64,000 nt of DNA from Hyphomicrobiales bacterium (GTDB lineage Bacteria; Pseudomonadota; Alphaproteobacteria; Rhizobiales; NORP267), in the NCBI GenBank assembly GCA_021775855.1, contig JAJFGZ010000059.1:1-64000 (forward strand), in the 5' to 3' direction. The notes under the pieces are model-generated. The model had not been told where the DNA came from and did no database searches. It saw nothing but the letters and a program-made list of their open reading frames with translations. A program made the translations under genes and the position numbers. Below, piece by piece: positions 9,297 to 19,429 of this stretch; within the stretch, counting starts at the first letter, position 1, and every line of letters begins with the position of its first letter.

Positions 9297-10249
9297 TTGG
9301 TGTGTTTTCCGGGCCCGGCAAATCGGTTGCTCAATATGGCTTCGCGGGCGGCTTTGCCATGAGGTGTGTCGTCTAAAGTTTTATCGAGATAGGCTTCGGC
9401 CGGTCCGACAAGCTGCTTGTAGATCGCGGCACAGAGATTCCTGGCGGCGATGCCTTTCCAGTCGTGTGGCATCAGGTCCTCTGGCAAATCAGGGTCCTTG
9501 AGCAGCACACGGCGGTAATCGTGGATCATCAGGATACGCAGGCCAAACGCATTGAGGGGGTCAGGCGGGGTATGCAAGACTGAATCAAGGACGGGCGTGA
9601 AAACATTGATAAATCTAGTATATTCGACATTTAGATCGTCCAGGTTCCAGGCCTCACGGGCAACATTTCGTATGTGCTTGCGGTCAGTGAAATAGGCCGT
9701 CTCAGATTCAAACGTCAAGGTATCGTCGAGGGCGTCGTTGCGCTCCAACAGGCGCTCAATATCTTTTGCGGTACGGGTTGGGTGAGCAAAGAGGTTGGGA
9801 CTTATCTGACCAAATCCCGACCAGACCATTTCGGCGCGGATATCCTGTCGCTCAGGAGCCGGCATAGAGGCCAACAAATGGATGAGCCGCCAGGTGCCAT
9901 CCCATGCAACGGGTTCGGTGGCGTAGATGCGTTGCTGGGCTTCGTTGAATTTTTCGTTGCCGGCCTCCGTCAGATAGTAGCGCGCGCGGCGCCCCTGTGA
10001 GCGGGATTCAAGCCAACCCTCGCGCGCCAGCCGGTAGACCCCGGTGCGTACCAGGCGTTCTGATATACCAAATGAGCCGGCAAGTCCGATCAGGCTGCCC
10101 AACCAGATATTGCCGCCGCGCGGAAGCAGCGCATCGCCAAAGATGGTGATGATCGTTGCGTTGGCACGAAGGTCGATTTGGTCGCGAAGACGGTCGACCA
10201 AGCTGTCCAATTTACCGGAAATCGCCGATTTGGTACCGCCGGCTGTCAT
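9293..10249 (-). CDS. paaX: PaaX family transcriptional repressor
   Basis: N-terminal winged helix TIFGDALLPRGGNIWLGSLIGLAGSFGISERLVRTGVYRLAREGWLESRSQGRRARYYLTEAG. Adjacent to paaK. Start MTAGGTKS preferred over the longer ORF. Confidence 0.9.
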   Translation of the reverse strand: MTAGGTKSAISGKLDSLVDRLRDQIDLRANATIITIFGDALLPRGGNIWLGSLIGLAGSFGISERLVRTGVYRLAREGWLESRSQGRRARYYLTEAGNEKFNEAQQRIYATEPVAWDGTWRLIHLLASMPAPERQDIRAEMVWSGFGQISPNLFAHPTRTAKDIERLLERNDALDDTLTFESETAYFTDRKHIRNVAREAWNLDDLNVEYTRFINVFTPVLDSVLHTPPDPLNAFGLRILMIHDYRRVLLKDPDLPEDLMPHDWKGIAARNLCAAIYKQLVGPAEAYLDKTLDDTPHGKAAREAILSNRFAGPGKHTK

Positions 10250-10286
10250 GTTGTCTTTCGCGCTTTGGCCACCTGCTCCGGATTCC

Positions 10287-11609
10287 CTATTTGCGGTTGT
10301 CGACAACCCGTTGGGCCTTGCCCTCGGAGCGCGCGACTTTGCCGGGTTCGTGGACCTCGACATCGATCGAGATACCGACATTGTCTTTAACAGCTTTTTG
10401 CAAATAGGCCGTGCCCTGGTCCCGGATGTCGGACAGCGCGAGACCGCCGCCGGGATTCATTTCAACATGCGCCCGGAGTTTCTCCATATTGCCGGTCTTG
10501 AAGCGCTCCAATTGATAGTGAGGCGATAGCAAGTCGCTTTTCAGAATCAATTCCTCGATCTGGCTCGGGAAAACATTCACCCCTCGGATGATCATCATGT
10601 CGTCGGTGCGCCCGGTGACTTTTTCCATGCGCCGCATGGTGCGCGCGGTGCCTGGTAAAAGCCGGGTCAGGTCGCGGGTCCGGTAGCGAATGATCGGCAG
10701 CGCTTCCTTGGTGAGCGATGTGAAGACCAATTCGCCGAATTCACCATCGGGCAGAACCTCTCCGGTCTCGGGATTAATGATTTCCGGGTAGAAATGGTCT
10801 TCCCAGATATGGAGCCCGTCTTTTGTCTCGATACATTCCACCGAGACGCCGGGGCCGATAACTTCCGATATGCCGTAAATATCGATGGCGTGCATATCGG
10901 CGCGGGTTTCGATTGCCTTGCGGATTTCCTCGGTCCAGGGTTCGGCGCCGTAGATGCCGATTTCAAGACTTGTCTCGCGGGGGTCGATCCCCTGGCGGGC
11001 CATCTCATCCAGAATATTCAACATATAGGACGGGGTGACCATGATGATTTTGGGTTCAAAATCCTTGATCAACTGGACCTGCCTGGCAGTCATGCCGCCG
11101 GACATGGGAACCACCATGCACCCCAGCGCCTCGGCGCCGTAATGCGCACCGAGGCCGCCGGTAAACAAGCCATAGCCGTAGGTCACATGGAGCCGGTCGC
11201 CCGGTCGCCCGCCGGACGCGCGGATCGAGCGGGCCATCACGCTGGACCAGGTGTCGATATCATTGCGGGTATAACCAACCACGGTTGGTTGTCCGGTCGT
11301 GCCGGAGGAGGCGTGGATGCGCACGACCTGATCTTCGGGTACGGCGAACATCTTGAACGGATAGGAGGCACGCAAGTCTTCCTTGGTCGTGAACGGAAAC
11401 CTGGCAAGATCCGACATGGATTTCAGATCGTCGGGGTGAACGCCGGCGTCATCGAACTTCTTTCTGTAGCGCTCGACATTCGCATAAACATGCGCCAACG
11501 ACCATTTCAGGCGCTCAAGTTGCAGGGCTACGATCTCGTCCCGGCTTGCCGTCTCAATTGGATCGAGTGAATTCGGGTCCGGTTTAAAATCTGCGGCGGG
11601 TCTGGTCAT
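10287..11609 (-). CDS. paaK: Phenylacetate-CoA ligase
   Basis: HASSGTTGQPTVVGYT, YGYGLFTGGLGAHYGAEALG, GISEVIGPGVSVEC. Confidence 0.95.
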   Translation of the reverse strand: MTRPAADFKPDPNSLDPIETASRDEIVALQLERLKWSLAHVYANVERYRKKFDDAGVHPDDLKSMSDLARFPFTTKEDLRASYPFKMFAVPEDQVVRIHASSGTTGQPTVVGYTRNDIDTWSSVMARSIRASGGRPGDRLHVTYGYGLFTGGLGAHYGAEALGCMVVPMSGGMTARQVQLIKDFEPKIIMVTPSYMLNILDEMARQGIDPRETSLEIGIYGAEPWTEEIRKAIETRADMHAIDIYGISEVIGPGVSVECIETKDGLHIWEDHFYPEIINPETGEVLPDGEFGELVFTSLTKEALPIIRYRTRDLTRLLPGTARTMRRMEKVTGRTDDMMIIRGVNVFPSQIEELILKSDLLSPHYQLERFKTGNMEKLRAHVEMNPGGGLALSDIRDQGTAYLQKAVKDNVGISIDVEVHEPGKVARSEGKAQRVVDNRK

Positions 11610-11656
11610 CGGTTCGTCCTCTCTGCGATATTCAAGTGATTTCCGGGCCCGCTTGA

Positions 11657-12115
11657 TTAAAACAATGTTCCACGAACGGTGCGTGTCTTGCCACGAAATT
11701 CGGCAATTTTCTCACCCTCGGCCGATTTGACTGCAACGTCATAAATAGCGTTCCGCCCGGCTTTCCATATTTCGCGGGCGTGCGCCGTTAGATGCACACC
11801 GATTTTTCCGGGCGCTGTAAACGTGATGCTGCAATCCTGGGCAAGGGCCACACGGTTGTAGCTGTTGCTGGCAAAGGCCATGGCTGAATCGGCGAGGGAG
11901 AAAATATAGCCGCCGTGGCAAAGATTGTGGCCATTGACCATGGTGTCCCGGACGGTCATGGACATGGTTGCGGTTCCCGGTCCAACATCGACGACAACGA
12001 TGCCAAGCGAGCGCGACGCTTCATCCTTGGCGGACATGACTTTTGCGCATTGTTTGGCAATTTCATCGGGCGTCATTCCAATGTCTGTACTGTTCAATTC
12101 GCTATCGTCGTTCAT
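11657..12115 (-). CDS. paaI: Hotdog-fold thioesterase PaaI
   Basis: NGHNLCHGGYIFSLADSAMAFASNSYN; adjacent to paaK. Confidence 0.92.
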   Translation of the reverse strand: MNDDSELNSTDIGMTPDEIAKQCAKVMSAKDEASRSLGIVVVDVGPGTATMSMTVRDTMVNGHNLCHGGYIFSLADSAMAFASNSYNRVALAQDCSITFTAPGKIGVHLTAHAREIWKAGRNAIYDVAVKSAEGEKIAEFRGKTRTVRGTLF

Positions 12116-12179
12116 TTTGTTGCCTGCCCGCTGGACATGACCGTGGTTTCAAGGTCACGTAATGGAAACTCGATAAAAG

Positions 12180-12219
12180 TGATACATATATTTGCAGGTT
12201 GCTGCAATAATCGGTATCA
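12180..12219. promoter_or_regulatory. Candidate PaaX operator TGATAC-N28-GTATCA in paaI/paaG divergent promoter
   Basis: TGATAC at 12180-12185 and GTATCA at 12214-12219, perfect 6-bp inverted arms. Confidence 0.55.
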
Positions 12220-12257
12220 TTTTAATCCGGGGAAACAATACCAGGCGGAGAGAAATT

Positions 12258-13049
12258 TTGGGTGACGCACCGATCAAGTTGGACATAGAAAATGGCGTGG
12301 CCCTGGTGACGCTGAACCGTCCAGAAGCACTGAACTCGTTCACGGCAGATATGCACCGCGCTCTTGCCACTGCGCTCGACAACGTTGAAGCGGACAAGTC
12401 GGTGCGGGCTCTGGTGATTACTGGTGCTGGCAGGGGATTTTGCGCGGGGCAGGATCTGAACGAGCGCCAGCGGTCCCCTAACGACCCACCGCCCGACCTC
12501 GGGGAGACGCTTGACAAATATTATAACCCGTTGGTGCGCCGCCTTTATAGTTTCCCGCTCCCGACTATTGCCGCCGTCAACGGTGTTGCGGCGGGGGCAG
12601 GCGCGAATTTTGCGCTCAGCTGCGATCTGTTATTTGCGGCGCGCAGCGCCAAATTCATTCAGGCATTCTCGAAAATCGGGTTGTCGCCCGATGCCGGCGG
12701 GACCTGGTTCCTGCCGCGCCTTATTGGCCGCTCCAAGGCACTCGGCCTGGCGTTAACCGCCGAACCCCTGATGGCAGAAGACGCCGAACGGATTGGCCTT
12801 ATCTGGAAAGTCGTGGATGACGACGCGCTGATGGACATTGTCATGAAAATCGCCCGGCAATTCGCCGCCGGTCCCACAGCAGGGTTTCGCAAAATCAAGG
12901 AAAATCTTGCCAAGGGCGGGGCCAACAGTCTTGACGCGCAACTCGATCTCGAGCGTGACAGCCAGCGCGAACTGGGCCTTACCCACGACTATATGGAAGG
13001 CACCACGGCGTTTCTTGAAAAACGCAAACCCGTATTCAAAGGGGAATAG
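12258..13049 (+). CDS. paaG: Enoyl-CoA hydratase family, PaaG-type isomerase
   Basis: ITGAGRGFCAGQDLNER, GVAAGAGANFALSCDLLFAARSAKF, SPDAGGTWFLPRLIG. Likely TTG start at 12258. Confidence 0.9.
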   Translation: MGDAPIKLDIENGVALVTLNRPEALNSFTADMHRALATALDNVEADKSVRALVITGAGRGFCAGQDLNERQRSPNDPPPDLGETLDKYYNPLVRRLYSFPLPTIAAVNGVAAGAGANFALSCDLLFAARSAKFIQAFSKIGLSPDAGGTWFLPRLIGRSKALGLALTAEPLMAEDAERIGLIWKVVDDDALMDIVMKIARQFAAGPTAGFRKIKENLAKGGANSLDAQLDLERDSQRELGLTHDYMEGTTAFLEKRKPVFKGE

Positions 13050-13065
13050 ACCGCACTACATGATA

Positions 13066-13104
13066 TGATACAAAAAATATTGATCTATATCAAATTTTGT
13101 GTCA
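13066..13104. promoter_or_regulatory. Candidate PaaX operator TGATAC-N27-GTGTCA upstream of paaA
   Basis: TGATAC at 13066-13071 and GTGTCA at 13099-13104, within an AT-rich extended imperfect palindrome. Confidence 0.55.
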
Positions 13105-13177
13105 TATAAGTTTCGACTTTCCTCATCGGGAAGGGTCGGTGCATAGCACCGTGCGCGGGAAACAGGGCAAATAGACC

Positions 13178-14143
13178 ATGACAGACGAGGCCAGAATCGC
13201 GGAGCTGGAGAAGCAGTTCGACGATTATGTGGAAGCCGACAACAAGGCTGAACCCAAGGACTGGATGCCGGAGAAGTACCGCAAGACGCTTATCCGGCAA
13301 ATCTCTCAGCATGCTCATTCGGAAATTATCGGCATGCAGCCCGAGGGCAATTGGCTGACCCGGGCGCCGAGCCTGAAACGCAAGGCGATTTTATTGGCCA
13401 AGGTGCAGGACGAAGCCGGGCACGGGCTCTATCTTTATTCCGCCGCCGAGACGCTCGGGCGCTCGCGCGACCAGCTCGAAGACGATTTGCATCAGGGCAA
13501 AGCAAAATACTCATCGATTTTCAATTACCCGACGCTGACCTGGGCGGATGTAGGGGCGATCGGATGGCTGGTCGATTCCGCCGCGATCCTGAACCAGATC
13601 CCGCTCTGCCGGTGTTCTTATGGTCCATACGCGCGGGCCATGATCCGGATCTGCAAGGAAGAGAGCTTTCACCAGCGTCAGGGTTACGAGATCATGCTGG
13701 TGCTGAACCGGGGGACTGACGCCCAAAAGCAGATGGCGCAGGACGCCCTGAACCGCTGGTGGTGGCCGTCGGTGCAGATGTTTGGTCCGCCCGATGAGGC
13801 TTCGCCGAATTCGTCGCACACGATGAAATGGCGGATCAAACGGTTTTCCAACGATGAATTACGCCAGCGCTTTATAGACCAGGCGGTACCCCAGGCAGAT
13901 GTGCTCGGGCTGAAAATTCCTGACCCCGATCTCAAATGGAACGACGACCGGCAGGCTTACGATTTCGGCGCGCCGGACTGGGACGAATTTTTTGCCGTCG
14001 TCAAAGGCAAGGGCCCCATGAATAAGGCCCGGCTGGACCACAAGGTTCGCGTTTGGGATGACGGCGGCTGGGCGCGCGAAGCCGCCATGGCGCATGCGGA
14101 AAAAGAATCCGCCCGCCGCGCGTCTCAAAAATCCGCCGCATAG
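13178..14143 (+). CDS. paaA: 1,2-phenylacetyl-CoA epoxidase subunit A
   Basis: [40 protein letters not shown]; first gene of the ABCDE order. Confidence 0.97.
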   Translation: MTDEARIAELEKQFDDYVEADNKAEPKDWMPEKYRKTLIRQISQHAHSEIIGMQPEGNWLTRAPSLKRKAILLAKVQDEAGHGLYLYSAAETLGRSRDQLEDDLHQGKAKYSSIFNYPTLTWADVGAIGWLVDSAAILNQIPLCRCSYGPYARAMIRICKEESFHQRQGYEIMLVLNRGTDAQKQMAQDALNRWWWPSVQMFGPPDEASPNSSHTMKWRIKRFSNDELRQRFIDQAVPQADVLGLKIPDPDLKWNDDRQAYDFGAPDWDEFFAVVKGKGPMNKARLDHKVRVWDDGGWAREAAMAHAEKESARRASQKSAA

Positions 14144-14153
14144 GGAGAGACCG

Positions 14154-14441
14154 ATGACCGCAAAAGAATGGCCGCTTTACGAGGTCTTTATCCGTTCCGG
14201 GCAGGGGCTTGCCCACCGCCATGTGGGGAGCCTGCACGCAGCCGACGCCACTATGGCGCTGGAAAATGCCCGCGATGTTTATACGCGCCGAAACGAGGGA
14301 CTTAGCATCTGGGTTGTGCCATCAAAAGACGTCACGGCGTCAGCGCCGGAAGAAAAGGGCGAGATGTTCACGCCCGCCGACGACAAGATTTACCGCCACC
14401 CGACCTTTTACAATCTTCCCGATGATGTGAAGGGATTGTAG
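14154..14441 (+). CDS. paaB: 1,2-phenylacetyl-CoA epoxidase subunit B
   Basis: WPLYEVFIRSGQGLAHRHVGSLHAADATMALENARDVYTRRNEGLSIWVV. Confidence 0.97.
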   Translation: MTAKEWPLYEVFIRSGQGLAHRHVGSLHAADATMALENARDVYTRRNEGLSIWVVPSKDVTASAPEEKGEMFTPADDKIYRHPTFYNLPDDVKGL

Positions 14442-14444
14442 TCC

Positions 14445-15239
14445 GTGCCTATGAAGGATTCAGATAAAAAACAAGGTAAATCAGTGGTTAACGACGATGT
14501 GTTGACCTATTGCCTGCGCCTTGGCGACAACGCGATGGTGACTTCTCAACGGCTCAGTGAGTGGGTGCGCAATTCCCCCACCATCGAGCTGGATATCGCC
14601 TTTGCTAACATCGCTCTCGATCATGTGGGGCAGGCGCGGATGCTTTATAGTTATGCGGGTGAACTGGAGGGCAAGGGCCGCGACGAAGATAGTATGGCGT
14701 TCCTGCGCGACGAGCGTGAATTCGGCAATGTTCTGCTGGCAGAATTGCCGAACGGGGATTTCGCCAAATCCGTGCTGCGGCTGTTTTTCTATTCCGCCTG
14801 GGTGTTACCGCTTTACGAAGGATTGAACCAATCAAATGACGAACGGCTGGCGGCGATCGCGGGGAAAGCAGTCCTCGAAGTGCGCTATCAGTTAAAGCAT
14901 TCAGCCGAATGGGTGGTCCGTCTCGGCGACGGTACGGAGGAAAGCCATAAGCGGATTTCGGACGCGTTGATCGAACTCTGGCAATTTGTTGGGGAATTAT
15001 TTGAAGCCGACGAGGTCGAGAACCGGCTGGCGGATGCCGGGATCGGTGTTGATCCCACCAGCCTGAAGGGTGCCTGGGACAATACCATCAACGATGTCTT
15101 TGCCCGCGCCAACCTGACCCGGCCAGACGACGACTGGCACCTGACCGGCGGGCGGAGCGGCCAGCATACCGAGCATATGGGATATCTGCTTGCCGAGATG
15201 CAGGTCCTGCAACGCACCTATCCCGGATGCGAGTGGTAG
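14445..15239 (+). CDS. paaC: 1,2-phenylacetyl-CoA epoxidase subunit C
   Basis: LRLGDNAMVTSQRLSEWVRNSPTIELDIAFANIALDHVGQARMLYSYAG. Confidence 0.96.
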   Translation: MPMKDSDKKQGKSVVNDDVLTYCLRLGDNAMVTSQRLSEWVRNSPTIELDIAFANIALDHVGQARMLYSYAGELEGKGRDEDSMAFLRDEREFGNVLLAELPNGDFAKSVLRLFFYSAWVLPLYEGLNQSNDERLAAIAGKAVLEVRYQLKHSAEWVVRLGDGTEESHKRISDALIELWQFVGELFEADEVENRLADAGIGVDPTSLKGAWDNTINDVFARANLTRPDDDWHLTGGRSGQHTEHMGYLLAEMQVLQRTYPGCEW

Positions 15240-15245
15240 GGCGGC

Positions 15246-15761
15246 GTGGACACGGCGACGGATATCAGCATTGAAAATGCACACGATGTGGAGCGCATCC
15301 ACGATATCCTTAGCCAAGTACCCGACCCGGAAATCCCCGTCCTCAGCGTCGTTGATCTTGGAATCGTCCGCGATGTCCGGGTGAAAGGTGGCTGCGTCGA
15401 GGTTGACGTTACGCCGACCTATTCCGGCTGCCCGGCGACCGATGTTATCGCCCACGATATTGAAACCGCGCTCACAAAAGGCGGCTATTCAAACGCAACA
15501 GTGAACCGGGTTTTGAGCCCGCCCTGGACGACCGATCTGATCAGTTCCGGGGGCCGCGACAAACTGAAAGCCTATGGCATCGCACCGCCGGTTGGCGGGC
15601 GCAGCGTCACGGCGCTGTTTGGCGACGATCCCGAAGTTCCATGCCCGCGCTGCGAGAGCAAGGATACCGAACTGGTCAGCCCGTTCGGCTCGACCCCCTG
15701 CAAGGCGCACTACAAATGCCGGTCCTGTGCGGAACCTTTCGATTATTTCAAATGCCTTTGA
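15246..15761 (+). CDS. paaD: Phenylacetate epoxidase assembly protein PaaD
   Basis: DUF59-like LSQVPDPEIPVLSVVDLGIVRDV and C-terminal CPRCESKDTELVSPFGSTPCKAHYKCRSC. Confidence 0.96.
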   Translation: MDTATDISIENAHDVERIHDILSQVPDPEIPVLSVVDLGIVRDVRVKGGCVEVDVTPTYSGCPATDVIAHDIETALTKGGYSNATVNRVLSPPWTTDLISSGGRDKLKAYGIAPPVGGRSVTALFGDDPEVPCPRCESKDTELVSPFGSTPCKAHYKCRSCAEPFDYFKCL

Positions 15762-15781
15762 GAATAAGGACTAACTGACCG

Positions 15782-16846
15782 ATGTCCCAGTTTCATGCGC
15801 TCAGGGTTGCCTCTGTTGATAAAGTCACCGACGCGGCCGTCACCATCCGGTTCGACGTGCCGGGCGAATTGCGCGATACCTTTGGCTTTATCCAGGGCCA
15901 GTATTTGACGGTCCGCGCCGATATCAACGGGGAAGACGTGCGGCGCTCCTATTCGATCTGTTCGGGCGTCGATGACGGTGAGCTACGGGTGGCCGTCAAG
16001 CGGGTGCCGGACGGGCGTTTTTCGAACTACGCAAACGAAAATATCCATCCCGGCGACATGCTCCAGGTCATGCCGCCGAAGGGGAATTTCCACACACCGC
16101 TAGACGCCAGCGCAAGCAAAAACTATGTAGGCTTTGCGGGCGGCAGCGGGATCACGCCGTTTCTGGCGATCATCCGCACCATTCTGGCGCGCGAACCGCA
16201 CAGCACTTTCACGCTGTTTTACGGTAACCGCACGGTTGCCGATATTATGTTCCGGGAAGACTTGTCCGATCTGAAGGACCTGCATCTGGATCGCTTCCGG
16301 CTGATCCATATTCTCTCCGACGAGCGCCCCGACCTCGATCTGTTCCACGGCCTGATGACACCTGAGAAAGTCACCGAGCTAATGGCGAGTTTCGTCGATA
16401 TAGGGGAGACCGACTATTTCTATATCTGCGGGCCGGGGCCCATGACAGACTCCGTTCGCGGGGTTCTGGACAAGGCAGGCATCCCAGCAGAGAAACAGAA
16501 ATACGAACTGTTTGGTTCGCCGTTGCCCCAGGCCGGGCCAAAAACGTTCACCGATCCGGATGGCAAATCCTCCGACGTCACGGTGATCATCAACGGCAAC
16601 CGCACGGACTTCAAACACCCGGCGCAGGGTCAGAGCATTCTCGACGGCGCGTTGGCACGCAATCTCGATCTGCCGTTCGCCTGCAAGGGCGGCGTGTGCT
16701 GCACCTGCCGGGCCAAGCTCATTGAGGGCGAGATCGCCATGGATGTGAGCTTCGGGCTGGAGCCCGACGAGATCAAGGCGGGCTATATTCTGACCTGCCA
16801 GTCGCACCCGGTGAGCGAGAAAGTCGTCATCGATTACGACGCATGA
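15782..16846 (+). CDS. paaE: Phenylacetyl-CoA epoxidase reductase subunit E
   Basis: FNR-type N-terminus plus C-terminal plant-type 2Fe-2S site CKGGVCCTCRAKLIEGEIAMD. Confidence 0.96.
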   Translation: MSQFHALRVASVDKVTDAAVTIRFDVPGELRDTFGFIQGQYLTVRADINGEDVRRSYSICSGVDDGELRVAVKRVPDGRFSNYANENIHPGDMLQVMPPKGNFHTPLDASASKNYVGFAGGSGITPFLAIIRTILAREPHSTFTLFYGNRTVADIMFREDLSDLKDLHLDRFRLIHILSDERPDLDLFHGLMTPEKVTELMASFVDIGETDYFYICGPGPMTDSVRGVLDKAGIPAEKQKYELFGSPLPQAGPKTFTDPDGKSSDVTVIINGNRTDFKHPAQGQSILDGALARNLDLPFACKGGVCCTCRAKLIEGEIAMDVSFGLEPDEIKAGYILTCQSHPVSEKVVIDYDA

Positions 16847-16915
16847 CGTATCCGGCGTTGCGCTTCGCCACCAAATATCCGAAAACAGACAAAACACCAA
16901 ACAGGATGATTTCTC

Positions 16916-18118
16916 ATGGCTGACGCCTTTATCTGTGATGCGATCCGGACCCCGATTGGCCGCTATGGCGGTGGGCTATCTTCGGTTCGCGCCGACGATT
17001 TGGGGGCAATCCCCATCAAAGCGCTTGTGGAGCGCAACGGCAATGTGGACTGGGACAAAGTCGACGACGTGCTCTATGGCTGCGCCAATCAGGCCGGCGA
17101 AGATAACCGCAACGTCGCCCGCATGGCGTTGCTTCTGGCCGGCTTGCCGGAAACCATTCCGGGGGCCACCGTCAACCGCCTATGCGGCTCTGGCATGGAG
17201 GCCATCGGGTCTGCGGCGCGGGCCATTCGTGCGGATGAGGCTTCGCTCGCGATTGGCGGCGGGGTCGAGAGCATGTCGCGCGCGCCCTTCGTCATGGGCA
17301 AGGCGACGGCGGCCTTTTCGCGCCAGACGGAAGTATACGACACCACGATCGGATGGCGCTTCGTCAACAAGCTGATGAAGAAGCAATACGGCATCGATTC
17401 CATGCCGGAAACAGCGGAGAATGTTGCCGAGGATTGGCAGATCAGCCGCGAGGATCAGGACAAATTCGCGCTCCGCTCGCAGGAAAAGGCGGCGGCAGCG
17501 CAGGCCAACGGGCGGCTCGCAAAAGAAATCACGCCGGTCTCGATCCCCCAGCGCAAAGGCGACCCGGTCGTTGTTGAGGCTGACGAGCATCCGCGCCTTT
17601 CCAGCCTTGAGAAACTTGCCGCGCTCGGCACCCCGTTCCGCGACGGCGGGACAGTCACAGCTGGTAACGCATCCGGCGTAAACGATGGCGCGTGCGCGGC
17701 ACTGATTGCCAGCGAAGACGCGGCCAAAGAGCACGGGCTTGAACCCCACGCCCGCATCCTCGGCATGGCGTCGGCAGGCCTGATGCCCCGCGTGATGGGC
17801 TACGGCCCGGTGCCGGCGACCAGGAAGCTGCTGGAGCGCCTCGGCCTGAAAATTGAAAATATGGATGTGATCGAACTCAACGAAGCGTTCGCCTCGCAAG
17901 GCCTCGCCGTGGTGCGCGATCTCGGGCTTGCCGACGACGACCCCAGGGTCAACCCCAACGGCGGTGCCATCGCCCTCGGCCACCCCCTCGGCATGTCCGG
18001 CGCCCGTCTTGTTATGACCGCCACGCAGGAACTCCAGAATACCGGCGGCCGCTACGGCTTGTGCACGATGTGTATCGGCGTGGGGCAGGGCATCGCGATG
18101 GTGATCGAGCGGGTTTGA
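16916..18118 (+). CDS. paaJ: 3-oxoadipyl-CoA thiolase / acetyl-CoA acetyltransferase
   Basis: [56 protein letters not shown]. Confidence 0.9.
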   Translation: MADAFICDAIRTPIGRYGGGLSSVRADDLGAIPIKALVERNGNVDWDKVDDVLYGCANQAGEDNRNVARMALLLAGLPETIPGATVNRLCGSGMEAIGSAARAIRADEASLAIGGGVESMSRAPFVMGKATAAFSRQTEVYDTTIGWRFVNKLMKKQYGIDSMPETAENVAEDWQISREDQDKFALRSQEKAAAAQANGRLAKEITPVSIPQRKGDPVVVEADEHPRLSSLEKLAALGTPFRDGGTVTAGNASGVNDGACAALIASEDAAKEHGLEPHARILGMASAGLMPRVMGYGPVPATRKLLERLGLKIENMDVIELNEAFASQGLAVVRDLGLADDDPRVNPNGGAIALGHPLGMSGARLVMTATQELQNTGGRYGLCTMCIGVGQGIAMVIERV

Positions 18119-18287
18119 CGGGGAAGGCTAATCCGCAGTTGGCGGTCATGCTGTGTAACCAGCGCTAACTTCCACTTTGTGCCAAAAATAGTCATTCATG
18201 GAATTTGTAGCGAACGGCAACTCGGAGCCCTTTTTGACGAATTCTGCGGAGAGTTCGAATGGTAGCTATATGGCTATATGGAATGAG

Positions 18288-18665
18288 TCATGCCGTCCCG
18301 GTTAAATCTTCTGCAAGCATGAGAGCATTACCATCGGGATCAAAAAAAGTTGCTGTTTTGACCATGCCCTCGACCACGTCAGTTTCGCCATCAAATCTCA
18401 CATTGGCCTGTTCCAGCTTCTGCCTTGCGGCATCTAAGTCAGCGATCCCAAAAACAGGAACACAGTTGCCGGGTGCGGGCTTTGTATGCTCGCCAAGGCC
18501 AATTGTTACTCCGACTGTATTCGTTTGAAGTTCCGACCAACCTGCGTCGTCCGCGTGGTAGATTGTCTCAAACCCCAGGATACCTCCATACCACTCGGCG
18601 CTTGCGTGCCGGTCATTGACCGATAATGCGATAGTGATGGTCTCATCCAGCGAAATAAGTGACAT
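18288..18665 (-). CDS. VOC (glyoxalase/bleomycin-resistance) family protein
   Basis: ITIALSVNDRHASAEWYGGILGFE and FFDPDGNALMLAE. Confidence 0.85.
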   Translation of the reverse strand: MSLISLDETITIALSVNDRHASAEWYGGILGFETIYHADDAGWSELQTNTVGVTIGLGEHTKPAPGNCVPVFGIADLDAARQKLEQANVRFDGETDVVEGMVKTATFFDPDGNALMLAEDLTGTA

Positions 18666-18683
18666 GGTCTTCCCTTTCGATTA

Positions 18684-18704
18684 AAAATATACTAACTATA
18701 TTTT
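18684..18704. promoter_or_regulatory. 21-bp perfect palindrome AAAATATA-CTAAC-TATATTTT between divergent genes
   Basis: 8-bp perfect arms with a 5-nt spacer, abutting the ATG of the regulator at 18705. Confidence 0.6.
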
Positions 18705-19247
18705 ATGTACATTAAATCGTTTGTCAACATCACCTCAAGGGCTTGGGCGTTAGCCATTTTATCGAACTTGCATGCAGGTATCCCTGGACGGCAGGCAGCA
18801 CTTTTGTCCGCAACTGGTGCGAGTAGAACCGCTTTCGCGCAAAGTTTGGATCATCTGATTAAGATGGGTTTGCTGGAACGAAACCCTGGCTACGGCCATC
18901 CGCTGCGTCCAGAATTTAGGCTTACGCAGTTCGGCATTACTGCGGCTGCAATTGCCAGCAAAATTCAAGATGTATCTACCGATGAAGATCAGGACTTGCT
19001 TCGTCGGTCATGGACGTTACCGGTGCTGACGTCACTGCACACACCAAGTCAATTTAATGAAATCAAGCGAAAACTGCAGACAATTACAGATCGCGCTTTG
19101 TCGCAATCGTTGAAATCGATGGAAGTCCGAAACTGGGTGTGCCGCAGCGTTGACGGGTCCGCTCGCCCACCCAGGTCGATCTACAGGGCTGTTAACGCTG
19201 GCGACGTGATAAGTAAAATAACGGCACCTGAAATTAGCTTTGTGTAG
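18705..19247 (+). CDS. HxlR-like regulator with two tandem winged-helix modules
   Basis: SRAWALAILSNLH...HLIKMGLLERNPG...FRLTQFG followed by RRSWTLPVLTSLH...IKRKLQTITDRALSQSLKSME. Confidence 0.7.
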   Translation: MYIKSFVNITSRAWALAILSNLHAGIPGRQAALLSATGASRTAFAQSLDHLIKMGLLERNPGYGHPLRPEFRLTQFGITAAAIASKIQDVSTDEDQDLLRRSWTLPVLTSLHTPSQFNEIKRKLQTITDRALSQSLKSMEVRNWVCRSVDGSARPPRSIYRAVNAGDVISKITAPEISFV

Positions 19248-19429
19248 CAAAACCAGCCGTTCGTTTAGACGTAGTGAACGGCAGAAACGTCCGCACTGGC
19301 GCCGTTCCACATGAGCGATGTGAATGGCTGCTTCGGGTCAAATTGAGACCTTTCTCGCTACCAATGTGAGAAGTCCCAATTCCACAGTAGAACACTCAGC
19401 GCGCGTACAAAAAGCGAGCGAGCTCTCCC

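Noticed and set aside
17180-17983. 267-aa antisense ORF inside the thiolase gene
   Set aside because: Lies wholly opposite a well-supported thiolase; low-complexity Arg/Ala-rich translation typical of GC-rich shadow ORFs.
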